DNA of 64,000 nt. Origin: Fulvivirga sediminis (GTDB lineage: Bacteria > Bacteroidota > Bacteroidia > Cytophagales > Cyclobacteriaceae). The stretch spans positions 310,001-374,000 of the forward strand of contig NZ_JAESIY010000002.1 of assembly GCF_016757215.1 (NCBI RefSeq). Reading direction: 5' to 3'. Position 1 is the stretch's first letter. Each line of letters opens with the position of its first letter. Below are positions 1 to 8,820 of this stretch, one piece after another. The notes below the pieces were generated by a model, which did no database searches, was not told where the DNA came from, and saw only the letters and a program-made list of their open reading frames with translations. Made by a program: the position numbers and the translations under genes.

Positions 1-1872
1 AGTCACGGTGCCAATTGGATTGACATCGATAACGATGCTGATCTTGACCTCTTCGTCACTAATGACAATGGCCCTAACTTTCTTTACATAAACGATGGAG
101 CTGGCAACTTTACAAAAGTATCTGATGAAGAAATAGCTACAGACTTAGGACTCAACTATGGACAGGCGTGGGCTGATTATAATAAAGATGGTTTCTTAGA
201 TGTGATGATATCCTCTCACAGCAATCAGACAGACAGGCTGTACTGTAATAAAACTAATGACAACAATTGGATTAATATTAAACTGGAAGGTGTTGTAAGT
301 AATCAAAATGGAATTGGAGCCAAGATTAAGATAAAAAGTAATGGACAATGGCAATATCGAGAAATCAATCCTATAAGTGGCTTCGGAAGCCAAAACAGCA
401 TAAGGGCACACTTAGGCCTAGGTGACGCTTCAATTATTGATAGCATAGAAGTAAACTGGCCTTCAGGAATAACACAATATCTCACAAATATCAGCACTAA
501 TAACTTTATGACTATAGTAGAAGAAAGTTCCAATTCGGTACAGGGCGTTGTGTTTCACGACCTCAATGGTAACTGCCTCAAAGATCCGGAAGAGCCCACC
601 TTAAGTGATATTGGACTAGTTATTAATGAACAGCAAACACAAATAGCATCTAACCAAAACGGAGCTCTTAATTTCCATATTCAGGAGGGTACATACAATT
701 TTTCATTAGCTGATAACAACTATTGGGAGATGAGCTGCTCCTCTGACTTTACAGTTACTACAGGTAGCAATAATATTGACGTTCCATTAACCACATCTAC
801 TTCAGGTTATGACCTTACAGTAGATTATAGCACCACAGCATGGAGAAGAGGCTTCACATCAGAATCAGTTATTAGTTATAGTAATATAGGAACTGTTGAT
901 GCCAACAATACCACGTTAGTAGTACAGTATCCTGCTGAAGTGAAAATAATAGATGCAAATTTCTCCTATACACAAACAGCTGAAAATGAATATACATTTT
1001 ACATAGGCTCTATGAAGCCTGGCGAAACCCAAAGCATAATCGTTACAGATTCGGTAACACTCAACTCCCAAATAGGTCAGGAATTAACTGTAAGTTCTAA
1101 CATATCTGCAGATGGAACAGATCTGAACTTTACAAACAATACGGCGACAGAGTTGAACACTATAGTAGGAGCTATTGATCCTAATGACATATCTGTTTCT
1201 CCGCACGGACAAGGCGCAGACCATTTTGTAAGTAAAAATGAAGTATTAACTTATAAAATAAGATTCCAGAATGTGGGCACCTATTATGCGTCAAGGGTAT
1301 CTATAAGCTGTTTACTATCGGAAAATCTTGATGCTAATTCTATAGAAATAATAAATGTAAGTCATCATTACCAGTACAGCATCGACCATCGAGGCACTTT
1401 AAGAATAGACTTCATTAATATCAACTTACCTGACAGCACCACTAATGAAAAGAAAAGTCATGGTTTCTTTAAGTTCAAAATTAAACCTAAAGCTGATTTA
1501 ACCGGTGGAGCGCAAATCATAGAAAAGGCAAAAATCTCCTTTGACTACGAAGACCCATTAACAACCAATACGGTTTTTAATACTATAAAATATGAAAGTA
1601 AAGGAGACATTTATCGATTACTAGTATACCCGAACCCGGCTAGAGAAGATGCCCACTTAACTTTAGATATGGAATTCTACAAATATGATGACTATAGAGG
1701 ATTAACTCAGGTTCATGTTTATAGCATTCAAGGTAATTTAGTGAAACAATTCACTACAGAAGAGAAAGATATTACTTCAATAGATTTAAACGATTGGCAA
1801 GAAGGTCAATACATCATCAAGGCTTATGATGCGAAAAATAACATTTATTTAGGCCGATTAATCAAATACTAA
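1..1872 (+). CDS. Secreted FG-GAP/ASPIC repeat protein with T9SS sorting domain (5' end outside window)
   Basis: The reading frame is open from base 1, so the N-terminus lies left of the window; 623 C-terminal residues are seen. The first part has VCBS/FG-GAP calcium-binding repeats (WIDIDNDADLDLF, WADYNKDGFLDVM). An ASPIC/UnbV domain follows (around NWINIKLEGV to VNWPSG), then a prealbumin-like/SdrD-B-like segment (VVFHDLNGNCLKDPEEP), a DUF11-like repeat segment, a Bacteroidota surface-protein module starting near DPNDISVSPHG, and a C-terminal type A sorting domain (VYPNPA, then GQYIIKAYD and a basic end). This order is typical of proteins exported by the type IX secretion system and attached at the cell surface. 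The ligand cannot be told from sequence. It is convergent with wrbA across a hairpin. Confidence 0.85.
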   Translation, partial: SHGANWIDIDNDADLDLFVTNDNGPNFLYINDGAGNFTKVSDEEIATDLGLNYGQAWADYNKDGFLDVMISSHSNQTDRLYCNKTNDNNWINIKLEGVVSNQNGIGAKIKIKSNGQWQYREINPISGFGSQNSIRAHLGLGDASIIDSIEVNWPSGITQYLTNISTNNFMTIVEESSNSVQGVVFHDLNGNCLKDPEEPTLSDIGLVINEQQTQIASNQNGALNFHIQEGTYNFSLADNNYWEMSCSSDFTVTTGSNNIDVPLTTSTSGYDLTVDYSTTAWRRGFTSESVISYSNIGTVDANNTTLVVQYPAEVKIIDANFSYTQTAENEYTFYIGSMKPGETQSIIVTDSVTLNSQIGQELTVSSNISADGTDLNFTNNTATELNTIVGAIDPNDISVSPHGQGADHFVSKNEVLTYKIRFQNVGTYYASRVSISCLLSENLDANSIEIINVSHHYQYSIDHRGTLRIDFININLPDSTTNEKKSHGFFKFKIKPKADLTGGAQIIEKAKISFDYEDPLTTNTVFNTIKYESKGDIYRLLVYPNPAREDAHLTLDMEFYKYDDYRGLTQVHVYSIQGNLVKQFTTEEKDITSIDLNDWQEGQYIIKAYDAKNNIYLGRLIKY

Positions 1873-1888
1873 AGGAAAATAATCAAAA

Positions 1889-1917
1889 GCTCTCAGGGCC
1901 TAAAAAACCTTGAGAGC
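1889..1917. terminator. Bidirectional hairpin between convergent genes
   Basis: Arms GCTCTCAGGG and CCTTGAGAGC pair almost fully (one G-U) around a loop of about nine bases, in the 66-base gap between two converging genes. Read on the minus strand it is followed by a T-rich stretch (CTTTTGATTATTTT), so it best fits a wrbA terminator; the plus-strand tail is weaker. Confidence 0.65.
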
Positions 1918-1938
1918 CTTGTTAATATTATGTTAATA

Positions 1939-2550
1939 TTATTTAGCTAATGCGTCGGCTACTGAAATGGCTCTCTTCACCTGATGCTCAACAGCCTTTT
2001 TTGTGCTTTCCACATCGTCTACCATATTCCCTTTCATATCTACAGAAACACTGGTACCATAAGGGTTACCTCCTGCAGCATATAAAACCTCATCTGTATA
2101 TCCTGGAGCCACTACTATTGCTCCCCAGTGGTACATAGTAGTATATAAAGAAAGTAAAGTGGCCTCTTGTCCTCCATGCGGGTTCATAGCACTGGTCATA
2201 CCAGTTACTACCTTATTAATCAATTTACCTTTCTGCCAAAGAGGACCTGTCATATCTAAAAATTGCTTTAGTTGTGATGGAACATTTCCAAAACGAGTGG
2301 GAGCACTAAACACAATCACATCTGCCCACTCTAAATCATCTAACGTAACCTCTGGAATATGCTTCGTTTCATTTACATGTTCTTGCCAAGCGGGATTATT
2401 ACTGATTACACTCTCAGGAGCAAGCTCAGCTACTTTAAATATTTTAGCTTCAGATCCAGCCTTTTCCGCACCCTCTTTAGCCATATTGGCCAATTTATAA
2501 TTACACCCTGTAGAACTGTAATATATCACAGCAGTCTTTAATTTACTCAT
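1939..2550 (-). CDS. wrbA: NAD(P)H:quinone oxidoreductase, WrbA family flavodoxin-fold
   Basis: 203 residues, the usual WrbA length. The N-terminal FMN phosphate loop (YYSSTGCNYKLA) takes the place of the flavodoxin loop, followed by the FSAPTRFGNVPSQLKQFLD motif and the GGQEATLLSLY stretch that distinguish WrbA from short flavodoxins. WrbA proteins are tetrameric FMN enzymes that reduce quinones by two electrons, avoiding semiquinone radicals, in the cytoplasm. It lies 95 bases downstream of pyrB on the same strand, separated by an unusual leader with competing hairpins. Function assignment is by family; the physiological quinone is unknown. Confidence 0.9.
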   Translation of the reverse strand: MSKLKTAVIYYSSTGCNYKLANMAKEGAEKAGSEAKIFKVAELAPESVISNNPAWQEHVNETKHIPEVTLDDLEWADVIVFSAPTRFGNVPSQLKQFLDMTGPLWQKGKLINKVVTGMTSAMNPHGGQEATLLSLYTTMYHWGAIVVAPGYTDEVLYAAGGNPYGTSVSVDMKGNMVDDVESTKKAVEHQVKRAISVADALAK

Positions 2551-2561
2551 AATTATCTCTA

Positions 2562-2632
2562 TTTAGTTCTTTAAACATTTTATTAAAGAACAGTATAGAA
2601 AAAAAAATGTTTAGAGCGTAAAAGAACTAAAC
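2562..2632 (-). promoter_or_regulatory. wrbA leader with competing hairpins and an internal T9 terminator
   Basis: On the transcript strand there are, in order, segment A GTTTAGTTCTTTT (2632-2620), segment B CTAAAC (2614-2609), a run of nine T (2607-2599), segment C GTTCTTTAA (2591-2583) and segment D TTAAAGAACTAAA (2574-2562). A pairs with B (6 bp, followed by the T run, so a terminator for pyrRB), A pairs with D (11 bp, perfect) and C pairs with D (9 bp, perfect). The first and the last two structures exclude each other. All pairing is seen in the sequence; a regulatory role is inferred. The stems are AT-rich. Confidence 0.45.
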
Positions 2633-2645
2633 AACCTGAGCAATA

Positions 2646-3572
2646 TTAATTATGAAGACCTGCCAAAAGGTATAAAACCGACATTCTTACCGCCACTCCA
2701 TTTTCTACCTGATCTAAGATAATAGCATGATCCGAGTCGGCTACATCGCTATTCAGCTCCACCCCTCTATTAATGGGCCCGGGGTGCATAATAGTGATTT
2801 CTTTATCTAGCTGATCTAACATTCTTCGGTTAATACCATAGTATAAAGAATATTCTCTCAAAGAAGGGAAGTACTTAATCTGCTGCCTTTCAAGCTGAAT
2901 ACGCAGCACATTAGCTACATCACACCAATGCAGGGCCTTCATTACGTCTAGTTCTACCTTCACACCCAGTGAGCTGATGTATTTAGGCAAAAGCGTATTA
3001 GGTCCACAAACCATTACCTCCGCTCCCATTTTCTTTAGGGCAAAAATATTAGAGATAGCAACTCTTGAGTGTAAAATATCTCCAATTATAGCTACTTTCA
3101 CCCCTTGCAGAGTACCATGTTTTTCAAGAATAGAAAAGGTGTCTAGCAAAGCCTGAGTAGGATGCTCGTGTGTACCATCTCCTGCGTTAACAATATTAGC
3201 ATCAATATGCTTAGATAAGAAATGTGGCGCTCCCGGACTACTATGCCTCATCACCACCATATCTACTTTCATGGCCAGAATGTTATTCACAGTATCCAGT
3301 AACGTCTCTCCCTTTTTTACCGAACTGTTAGACGAAGAAAAGTTTACCACATCAGCAGACAGTCTTTTTTCTGCCAGCTCAAATGACAACCTTGTTCTGG
3401 TAGAGTTTTCAAAAAAAACGTTAGCAATAGTAATATCTCTCAGTGAAGGAACCTTTTTGATAGGACGATTAATTACATCCTTAAAGGTCTTAGCAGTTTC
3501 ATAAATAAGTTCAATGTCTTTTTCTGTTAAATTTTTTATGCCAAGCAGGTGTTTTTGACTTAATTGTGACAT
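2646..3572 (-). CDS. pyrB: Aspartate carbamoyltransferase catalytic chain
   Basis: 308 residues, the normal length of the catalytic chain. Carbamoyl phosphate loop NSTRTRLSFE at about 56-65, HEHPTQALLD in the middle and HPGPINRGVE near the C-terminus are all intact. It catalyses carbamoyl phosphate plus L-aspartate to N-carbamoylaspartate, the first committed step of pyrimidine synthesis, in the cytoplasm. No pyrI regulatory chain is adjacent. The start codon directly follows the pyrR stop codon, so the two are translated from one message and regulation is likely shared. Confidence 0.96.
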   Translation of the reverse strand: MSQLSQKHLLGIKNLTEKDIELIYETAKTFKDVINRPIKKVPSLRDITIANVFFENSTRTRLSFELAEKRLSADVVNFSSSNSSVKKGETLLDTVNNILAMKVDMVVMRHSSPGAPHFLSKHIDANIVNAGDGTHEHPTQALLDTFSILEKHGTLQGVKVAIIGDILHSRVAISNIFALKKMGAEVMVCGPNTLLPKYISSLGVKVELDVMKALHWCDVANVLRIQLERQQIKYFPSLREYSLYYGINRRMLDQLDKEITIMHPGPINRGVELNSDVADSDHAIILDQVENGVAVRMSVLYLLAGLHN

Positions 3573-4115
3573 CTATTTTTCTTCCTTATTTATCAACCAA
3601 ATTTTGTTATGTTTTCCGCCTTCCAGCTCCACTAGTACACGCTGCGACTCCAACGTAGTCACATCTTTCCCTATAAAATCAGGCTCAATAGGTAAGTGTC
3701 TGGAGTATTTTCTGTTTACCAAAACTAGCAACTCCACCTTCTTAGGTCTACCAAAGGCTATCATGGCATCTAACGCAGCCCTCACAGACCTGCCCGTAAA
3801 AAGGACATCATCTATAAGCACAACATTTCGGTTCTCTATTATAAACGGAACTTTGGTTGCATTAGCCTTCACTGGTGTATCCCTTCTTCTAAAATCATCT
3901 CTGTAAAAGGTAGTATCCAAATATCCAAGATCAATTTTAGTCTTCAGGTCTTCCTCCAATTTTTGATGGATCATATCTGCCAGATGTATTCCTCTGGGCT
4001 GCATTCCTAAAATTGCAGTTTCACTAAAGTCTCCATGAGCTTCTATCAGCTGCTGACATAACCGATCAACAGTGATATGTAAAAGGTGGGTATCGAGTAT
4101 TAGTTTCTTTTGCAT
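3573..4115 (-). CDS. pyrR: PyrR-type bifunctional regulator / uracil phosphoribosyltransferase
   Basis: 180 residues with a type I phosphoribosyltransferase fold. The PRPP loop VVLIDDVLFTGRSVRAALDA is at about 98-117, and the GMQPRG segment near 37-42 is as in Bacillus PyrR. Family members bind pyr mRNA as UMP-responsive attenuation proteins and have weak uracil phosphoribosyltransferase activity. It abuts pyrB. The candidate promoter lies only about 14 bases before the start codon, leaving no room for a PyrR binding loop and attenuator ahead of pyrR, so any PyrR control would have to act elsewhere or differently. Whether it regulates or only salvages uracil is not decided by the sequence. 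Confidence 0.92.
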   Translation of the reverse strand: MQKKLILDTHLLHITVDRLCQQLIEAHGDFSETAILGMQPRGIHLADMIHQKLEEDLKTKIDLGYLDTTFYRDDFRRRDTPVKANATKVPFIIENRNVVLIDDVLFTGRSVRAALDAMIAFGRPKKVELLVLVNRKYSRHLPIEPDFIGKDVTTLESQRVLVELEGGKHNKIWLINKEEK

Positions 4116-4129
4116 GGCCTAAACTCATG

Positions 4130-4137
4130 CAAATATA
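4130..4137 (-). promoter_or_regulatory. Candidate -7 box upstream of pyrR
   Basis: TATATTTG on the minus strand is a full match to the Bacteroidota -7 element TAnnTTTG, about 14 bases before the pyrR start. At the expected -33 distance there is TTC, not TTG, so only half of the promoter matches. It would make a very short leader. Confidence 0.4.
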
Positions 4138-4243
4138 GAGAAAACTTTTAATCGGCCTGAAAAGATTCCATTAAAGAATAAAATAATTAGCCATCAATAC
4201 TACTTCTCTTATAGGGCTGGGAAATTTCAATTTTAATTCGCAA

Positions 4244-4271
4244 TTGATTATATTAATATATTATTCTTTTG
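4244..4271 (+). promoter_or_regulatory. Candidate promoter of the XylF-like gene
   Basis: TTG at 4244-4246 is followed after 17 bases by TTCTTTTG (4264-4271), which differs from TAnnTTTG at one of its six fixed positions. It ends 19 bases before the start codon at 4291. Position and spacing fit a Bacteroidota promoter. Confidence 0.35.
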
Positions 4272-4290
4272 AATCTAAAACGTTTGAAAA

Positions 4291-5295
4291 ATGACTCAAC
4301 TTCTCAGGTTTCTATTGGCCCTTTTAATTTTGATCCCCACCCTTCCATTTGATGCTTCATCTCAAAAAATCGGTTTTCTTTTAGACAGTTATGTGATAGA
4401 TCGATGGTATATCGATCAAATGTTATTTGAAAAGAAGATAGAAGAGCTTGGAGGAAAATGCATAGTTGAAGTTCCCTATGGAGACCCTGATCAGCAAGTA
4501 AAACTAGGGAAAAAGCTTATTGATGAAGACGTGGATGTACTAGTTATAATACCTACAGACGCTAAAAAGGCCATTGAAATAGTAGGTTATGCCAAAAACG
4601 CTGGTACTCCGGTAATTTCATATGACCGATTAATATTAAATTCCAATATAGACTATTATATTTCTTACAATAATTTTAATGTAGGAAAACTACAAGCTCA
4701 GTATGCTTTAAACCACACCAAAGGGAAAAATTATTTATTAATTAATGGACCTGTCACTGACAATAATGCCATTCAGTTTAGGAACGGGCAATTATCTGTA
4801 TTACAGCCTCATATAGATAAAGGTGAAATTAAGCTACTTGATGATATTGTCCTTCAAAACTGGAGTGAGTTGGAAGCACTAATAAAAATGGATGAGGTAT
4901 TTTCGACTATTAATGCTAAACCTGATGCTATCATAGCTGCTAATGATGCCTTAGCAAGAGGAGCAATACAGGCCATGCCAGATGCTAAGGCTAATGAGTA
5001 CACAATTACTGGGCAGGATGCCGATTTGGAAAGTATAAAAGCAATCATCAATGGAACACAAAGCATGACTGTTTATAAGCCAATACAGCCATTAGCAGAG
5101 AAAGCTGCAGAGCTGGCCATTCAACTGGCTAAAGACAAAAAGTACAAAGCAAAAAACACAGAAACATATACTTACGAAAACATCTCTGTTAATGCCATTT
5201 TATTAAACCCCGTTTTAGTTGACAAAAACAACTATAAAGAAACTGTGGTAAAAGACGGACACATTTCAATTTCAGAAGTTATGGAAAGAAAATAA
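4291..5295 (+). CDS. XylF-like periplasmic sugar-binding protein, orphan
   Basis: 334 residues with an N-terminal signal peptide (about 1-24, cut near DASSQ) and a periplasmic-binding-protein type I fold. The segments RWYIDQMLFEKKIEELGG, VDVLVIIPTDAKKA, PVISYDRLI and DYYISYNNFNVGKLQAQYA follow the D-xylose-binding protein XylF closely; the TGQDADLESIKAIINGTQSM segment also fits. The family delivers sugars to an ABC importer. No ATPase or permease gene is next to it: the neighbours are pyrR (divergent) and guaC. It may serve a distant transporter or act as a sugar sensor; this cannot be settled here. It has no lipobox, so a soluble periplasmic form is expected. Confidence 0.85.
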   Translation: MTQLLRFLLALLILIPTLPFDASSQKIGFLLDSYVIDRWYIDQMLFEKKIEELGGKCIVEVPYGDPDQQVKLGKKLIDEDVDVLVIIPTDAKKAIEIVGYAKNAGTPVISYDRLILNSNIDYYISYNNFNVGKLQAQYALNHTKGKNYLLINGPVTDNNAIQFRNGQLSVLQPHIDKGEIKLLDDIVLQNWSELEALIKMDEVFSTINAKPDAIIAANDALARGAIQAMPDAKANEYTITGQDADLESIKAIINGTQSMTVYKPIQPLAEKAAELAIQLAKDKKYKAKNTETYTYENISVNAILLNPVLVDKNNYKETVVKDGHISISEVMERK

Positions 5296-5386
5296 ACTAG
5301 CCTTCGTTTATAAGTTATTTAATTGAATAAGCAGTAGGTATCCTCTATTTTGTATAGCTTTCAATACAGAATCAAATCAATAAGTT

Positions 5387-6430
5387 ATGCGAATAGAATG
5401 GGATGTGAAATTAGGCTTTAAGGATGTAATGATTAGACCTAAAAGATCTACTCTAAAATCAAGGTCTGAAGTATCACTATCAAGAAAATATAAATTTTTA
5501 CACGGATCTGGAGAATGGGAAGGCATACCCATAATAGCAGCTAACATGGACACTGTAGGCACTTTTGAAATGGCAACTGCTCTGGCCGAACATAGTCTGG
5601 TGACCGCCATACACAAGCACTACACCATTGATCAATGGAAAGCATTTTTGGTTAACCATAATGATTCCAACATCTATAACCGAATAGCTATCAGCACTGG
5701 TACAGGAGCTGAGGATGCTCAAAAGCTGCAAACTATAATTTCTTCATTCCCGTCAATAAGGTTTATATGCATAGATGTGGCCAATGGCTACTCAGAGCAT
5801 TTTGTTGATTTTGTGAAGCAAGTACGAGATCAATTTCCAGATAAGATCATTATGGCTGGTAATGTAGTAACTGGAGAAATGGTGGAAGAGCTTATATTAT
5901 CAGGTGCTGACATTGTAAAAGTAGGCATCGGACCCGGTTCTGTTTGTACAACCCGAATTAAAACTGGCGTGGGCTACCCACAGCTTTCGGCGATTATAGA
6001 ATGCGCGGATGCTGCTCATGGCCTAGGTGGTCATGTTATTTCTGATGGAGGATGTAAAGCTCCTGGCGACGTAGCTAAAGCATTTGGTGCAGGGGCTGAC
6101 TTTGTAATGCTTGGAGGCATGCTGGCCGGACATGAAGAAAGCGGAGGTGAACTCATAGAGGAAAATGGAGAGAAATATAAACTTTTCTATGGTATGAGTT
6201 CTGAAACAGCTATGAACAAACATGTAGGAGGCGTGGCAGAATATCGGGCCTCTGAAGGAAAAACTGTTAAAATACCATACAAGGGTTTAGTAAAAGACAC
6301 GGTGACGGATATACTAGGAGGTATACGCTCTACCTGCACTTATGTGGGTGCCAAGCAACTGAAAGAACTTACTAAGCGAACCACTTTCATAAGAGTAGAA
6401 GAGCAACACAATGACTGGTTAGAGGGTTAA
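5387..6430 (+). CDS. guaC: GMP reductase
   Basis: 347 residues, the same length as the E. coli enzyme. It has a TIM barrel without the CBS domains of IMP dehydrogenase. The catalytic cysteine is in [11 protein letters not shown] (Cys187), the flap region contains [11 protein letters not shown], and [13 protein letters not shown] is typical of GuaC. It converts GMP to IMP with NADPH, releasing ammonia, so it feeds guanine nucleotides back to the adenine branch. The gene stands alone on the plus strand. Its stop codon overlaps the stop codon of the convergent YfcC-like gene. Confidence 0.95.
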   Translation: MRIEWDVKLGFKDVMIRPKRSTLKSRSEVSLSRKYKFLHGSGEWEGIPIIAANMDTVGTFEMATALAEHSLVTAIHKHYTIDQWKAFLVNHNDSNIYNRIAISTGTGAEDAQKLQTIISSFPSIRFICIDVANGYSEHFVDFVKQVRDQFPDKIIMAGNVVTGEMVEELILSGADIVKVGIGPGSVCTTRIKTGVGYPQLSAIIECADAAHGLGGHVISDGGCKAPGDVAKAFGAGADFVMLGGMLAGHEESGGELIEENGEKYKLFYGMSSETAMNKHVGGVAEYRASEGKTVKIPYKGLVKDTVTDILGGIRSTCTYVGAKQLKELTKRTTFIRVEEQHNDWLEG

Positions 6431-7923
6431 AAAACAACCCCTAACCACAATATAATAACTGCTACTACAGCTAATATTATTAAGAGAGGCCATATAAACT
6501 TTAGCCATGTATTATAATTCACATTCACCATGGCTAAGGATGGCAGCACCAGACCTGTAGGTGTAATAAAAGTCATTAAACCACATCCAAAAAGGTAGGC
6601 ATTTACTATTTCTTCCTGAGGCACCCCTACTACAGGACCAAGAGCACTTAATATAGGCATACTGACTACGGCTAAACCAGAAGTAGAGCTGATGAACAGT
6701 GTAAGCACAAAGAATACAAGCATCAGCGCGGGCATAAATACCATAGATGGCATACCGTCTACTGCCTTAGTAGCATAAAAAAGAATGGTATCGCTAATAT
6801 GCCCATCATTCAAAATGAAGGTTACTCCTCTTGCTATCCCTACTATGAAAGATACCCCTAGCAGCTCCTTTGCACCAGTTATAAACACATCAACAAAGGC
6901 TCTTTCATTAATTCTTTGTATCAATCCTATTAAAATAGATGCCACTAAAAACAAGGCTGTCATTTCTTCAAACCACCAATTTAAGCGAGCCACACCATAT
7001 ATCATTACAGCAAAACTGAGTGCAAATAAGGCGAATAGGACTTTAGTAGACGTCTTTAATCCATCAATAGGTGCTTGTACTGCTGCACTTCCTGCCTGCG
7101 AATCAACATTTTTCATTGACACCAAAGATACAGCGGGGTTCTTCTTTACTTTTTTCGCATACCTCAAAACATAGGCCACACATATTGCCGTACCCACTAA
7201 AAGCATAGCCAAACGACTGAAAAAGCCTATAGTCCAACTTACACCTGCAGCATCAGAAGCTATTATAGTGGAAAAAGGATTAATAACAGCCCCCATATTA
7301 CCTATGGATGAACCAATAAAAATAACAGCCACAGGCACCAATAAATCATAGCCGGCAGCAATAAAAACAGGTATTAAAAAAGGATAAAAGGCAAAAGTTT
7401 CTTCTGCCATTCCAAAGGTAGTACCTCCTACTGCCACCAGAGAAGTGACTACGATTATAAGTATACCTTCTCTCCCCTTTAATCTTTGAGCTAATAATGC
7501 AATTCCTTTATCAAAGGCACCTGAATGATTAAAAACACCTATAAAACCGCCCAACACTAAAACAAAGAGCATTATATCTACTACCTCATAAATACCTCTT
7601 ATAGGTGCAAATAAAACTTCTTTAAAACCTTGAGGAGTACCCTCCACCTTTTTATAGCTATTAGGAATAGATATCGGCTTTTTTATGCTGCCATTTCGAA
7701 ATTTCTCTAGCTGAATGGGTATACCTAATGAAATAAGGGCATTCTGGTTTGCCGGCACTACCTGTGTGGTATTCAAAGAATGAATTACAAATTCATCACT
7801 ATCAGCGCTGTAAGTGAGTTTATCATAACTACCGGAAGGCAGCAGCCAGGTAGCTCCTGCACATAGTACAATCACTATGATCAGTACGGTGTATGGTGTA
7901 GGAAATTGAAATTTTCCTTTCAT
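6427..7923 (-). CDS. YfcC family integral membrane carrier (C4-dicarboxylate/short-chain acid type)
   Basis: 498 residues, about 12 hydrophobic segments. The N-terminal [27 protein letters not shown] and the internal [21 protein letters not shown] and [20 protein letters not shown] are hallmarks of the YfcC/DcuC-related carriers of the ion transporter superfamily, inner membrane proteins. The substrate in this family is mostly undetermined (organic acids or basic amino acids have been proposed), so none is assigned. It begins 8 bases after a lipoprotein gene, suggesting one operon. Its 3' end overlaps guaC by four bases. Confidence 0.85.
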   Translation of the reverse strand: MKGKFQFPTPYTVLIIVIVLCAGATWLLPSGSYDKLTYSADSDEFVIHSLNTTQVVPANQNALISLGIPIQLEKFRNGSIKKPISIPNSYKKVEGTPQGFKEVLFAPIRGIYEVVDIMLFVLVLGGFIGVFNHSGAFDKGIALLAQRLKGREGILIIVVTSLVAVGGTTFGMAEETFAFYPFLIPVFIAAGYDLLVPVAVIFIGSSIGNMGAVINPFSTIIASDAAGVSWTIGFFSRLAMLLVGTAICVAYVLRYAKKVKKNPAVSLVSMKNVDSQAGSAAVQAPIDGLKTSTKVLFALFALSFAVMIYGVARLNWWFEEMTALFLVASILIGLIQRINERAFVDVFITGAKELLGVSFIVGIARGVTFILNDGHISDTILFYATKAVDGMPSMVFMPALMLVFFVLTLFISSTSGLAVVSMPILSALGPVVGVPQEEIVNAYLFGCGLMTFITPTGLVLPSLAMVNVNYNTWLKFIWPLLIILAVVAVIILWLGVVF

Positions 7924-7931
7924 TGATAAGT

Positions 7932-8687
7932 CTAAAAATCGTCTTGGTTAATATCTAGATCAGGCTCTAAATCTTCCTCCTCTTCTTCCTCTTTTATAAG
8001 ATCCTCTTCCGTGGCCTCATCTTTTTTCTTCTTCTTAAACAAGCCTCCTAAAAAGCCCTTTTTCTTTTTCTTCCCGTCGAGCTCTGTAGCTGAGGTTTCA
8101 ACATCAAACTGAGTAGAGTCAGATTTATTTTTCTTTTTACCAAAAAGTCTTTTGAAGAAGCCCTTCTTCTTTTCACTCTTACCATTCGCCTCGGCGTTGG
8201 CTTCCATTTGTAAACGCGTATCAGGATATACAATGTAATCTTTCAAGTACCACAGATAGAGCTCCTGCTCGATGTTGAAAGTCTCCTTTTTAATTGATAT
8301 TTTATAAGCACTATCCAATGGCGAAAGCGCCAAGGTATCTACAGAAATGACTGCAGTAGAGTCGTACCCTTCCCTCTCTGCTAGATAAAATTCATCGTCA
8401 AACTCCAGTGAATCTTCTTCTTGCGGGTATACATCTTCCATAGCCACAGTCTGCATGCTACGGATTTTTTTCTTATAAGACATGGGTTCTATGATAAGAA
8501 AGCGATCCTTATTCGCTTCCACCACCTTAGGCGTAGAATCTTCAGCAAAGTAACTGAAGTGCCTTCGTAGTGCTTCTTCGTCATGTATAAACGCGCTTTG
8601 GTAAGCAGGACAGATAGATCGCTGCGTACACGCCTGAATACAACAGAAGAGAAGTATACCTATTATAAGGTGATGAATTTTTACCAT
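7932..8687 (-). CDS. Lipoprotein with lysine-rich repeats and acidic tail, unknown function
   Basis: 251 residues. The signal peptide ends in a lipobox (IQAC, Cys20), so it is a lipoprotein. The middle has no recognised domain. The C-terminal third holds two related basic blocks, KKKGFFKRLFGKKK and KKKKGFLGGLFKKKKK, separated by an STQFDVET linker, and then an almost wholly acidic end (EEEEEEDLEPDLDINQDDF). Low complexity and charge segregation suggest a disordered tail that could bind nucleic acid, phospholipid head groups or cell wall polymer; this is inference. The gene starts a unit with the YfcC-like carrier, 8 bases apart. A TATTTTTG box (minus strand, 8795-8802) lies about 108 bases upstream. 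Confidence 0.75.
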   Translation of the reverse strand: MVKIHHLIIGILLFCCIQACTQRSICPAYQSAFIHDEEALRRHFSYFAEDSTPKVVEANKDRFLIIEPMSYKKKIRSMQTVAMEDVYPQEEDSLEFDDEFYLAEREGYDSTAVISVDTLALSPLDSAYKISIKKETFNIEQELYLWYLKDYIVYPDTRLQMEANAEANGKSEKKKGFFKRLFGKKKNKSDSTQFDVETSATELDGKKKKKGFLGGLFKKKKKDEATEEDLIKEEEEEEDLEPDLDINQDDF

Positions 8688-8820
8688 GCAAACAATAAAG
8701 TGACCCGGTCAGTTAGCGCTATTTCAGCTCACTTCGCATATGTCTTACCCAAGTTCTAAGGTAGTTTTAAAAAATTACAACTTAAAACAAAATGCAAAAA
8801 TACTAAGTTATAACAACTAT

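Noticed and set aside
5323-5352. Possible guaC promoter: TTG at 5323-5325 and TATTTTG at 5346-5352
   Set aside because: The -7 box is one base short of TAnnTTTG, so it is not listed as a feature.
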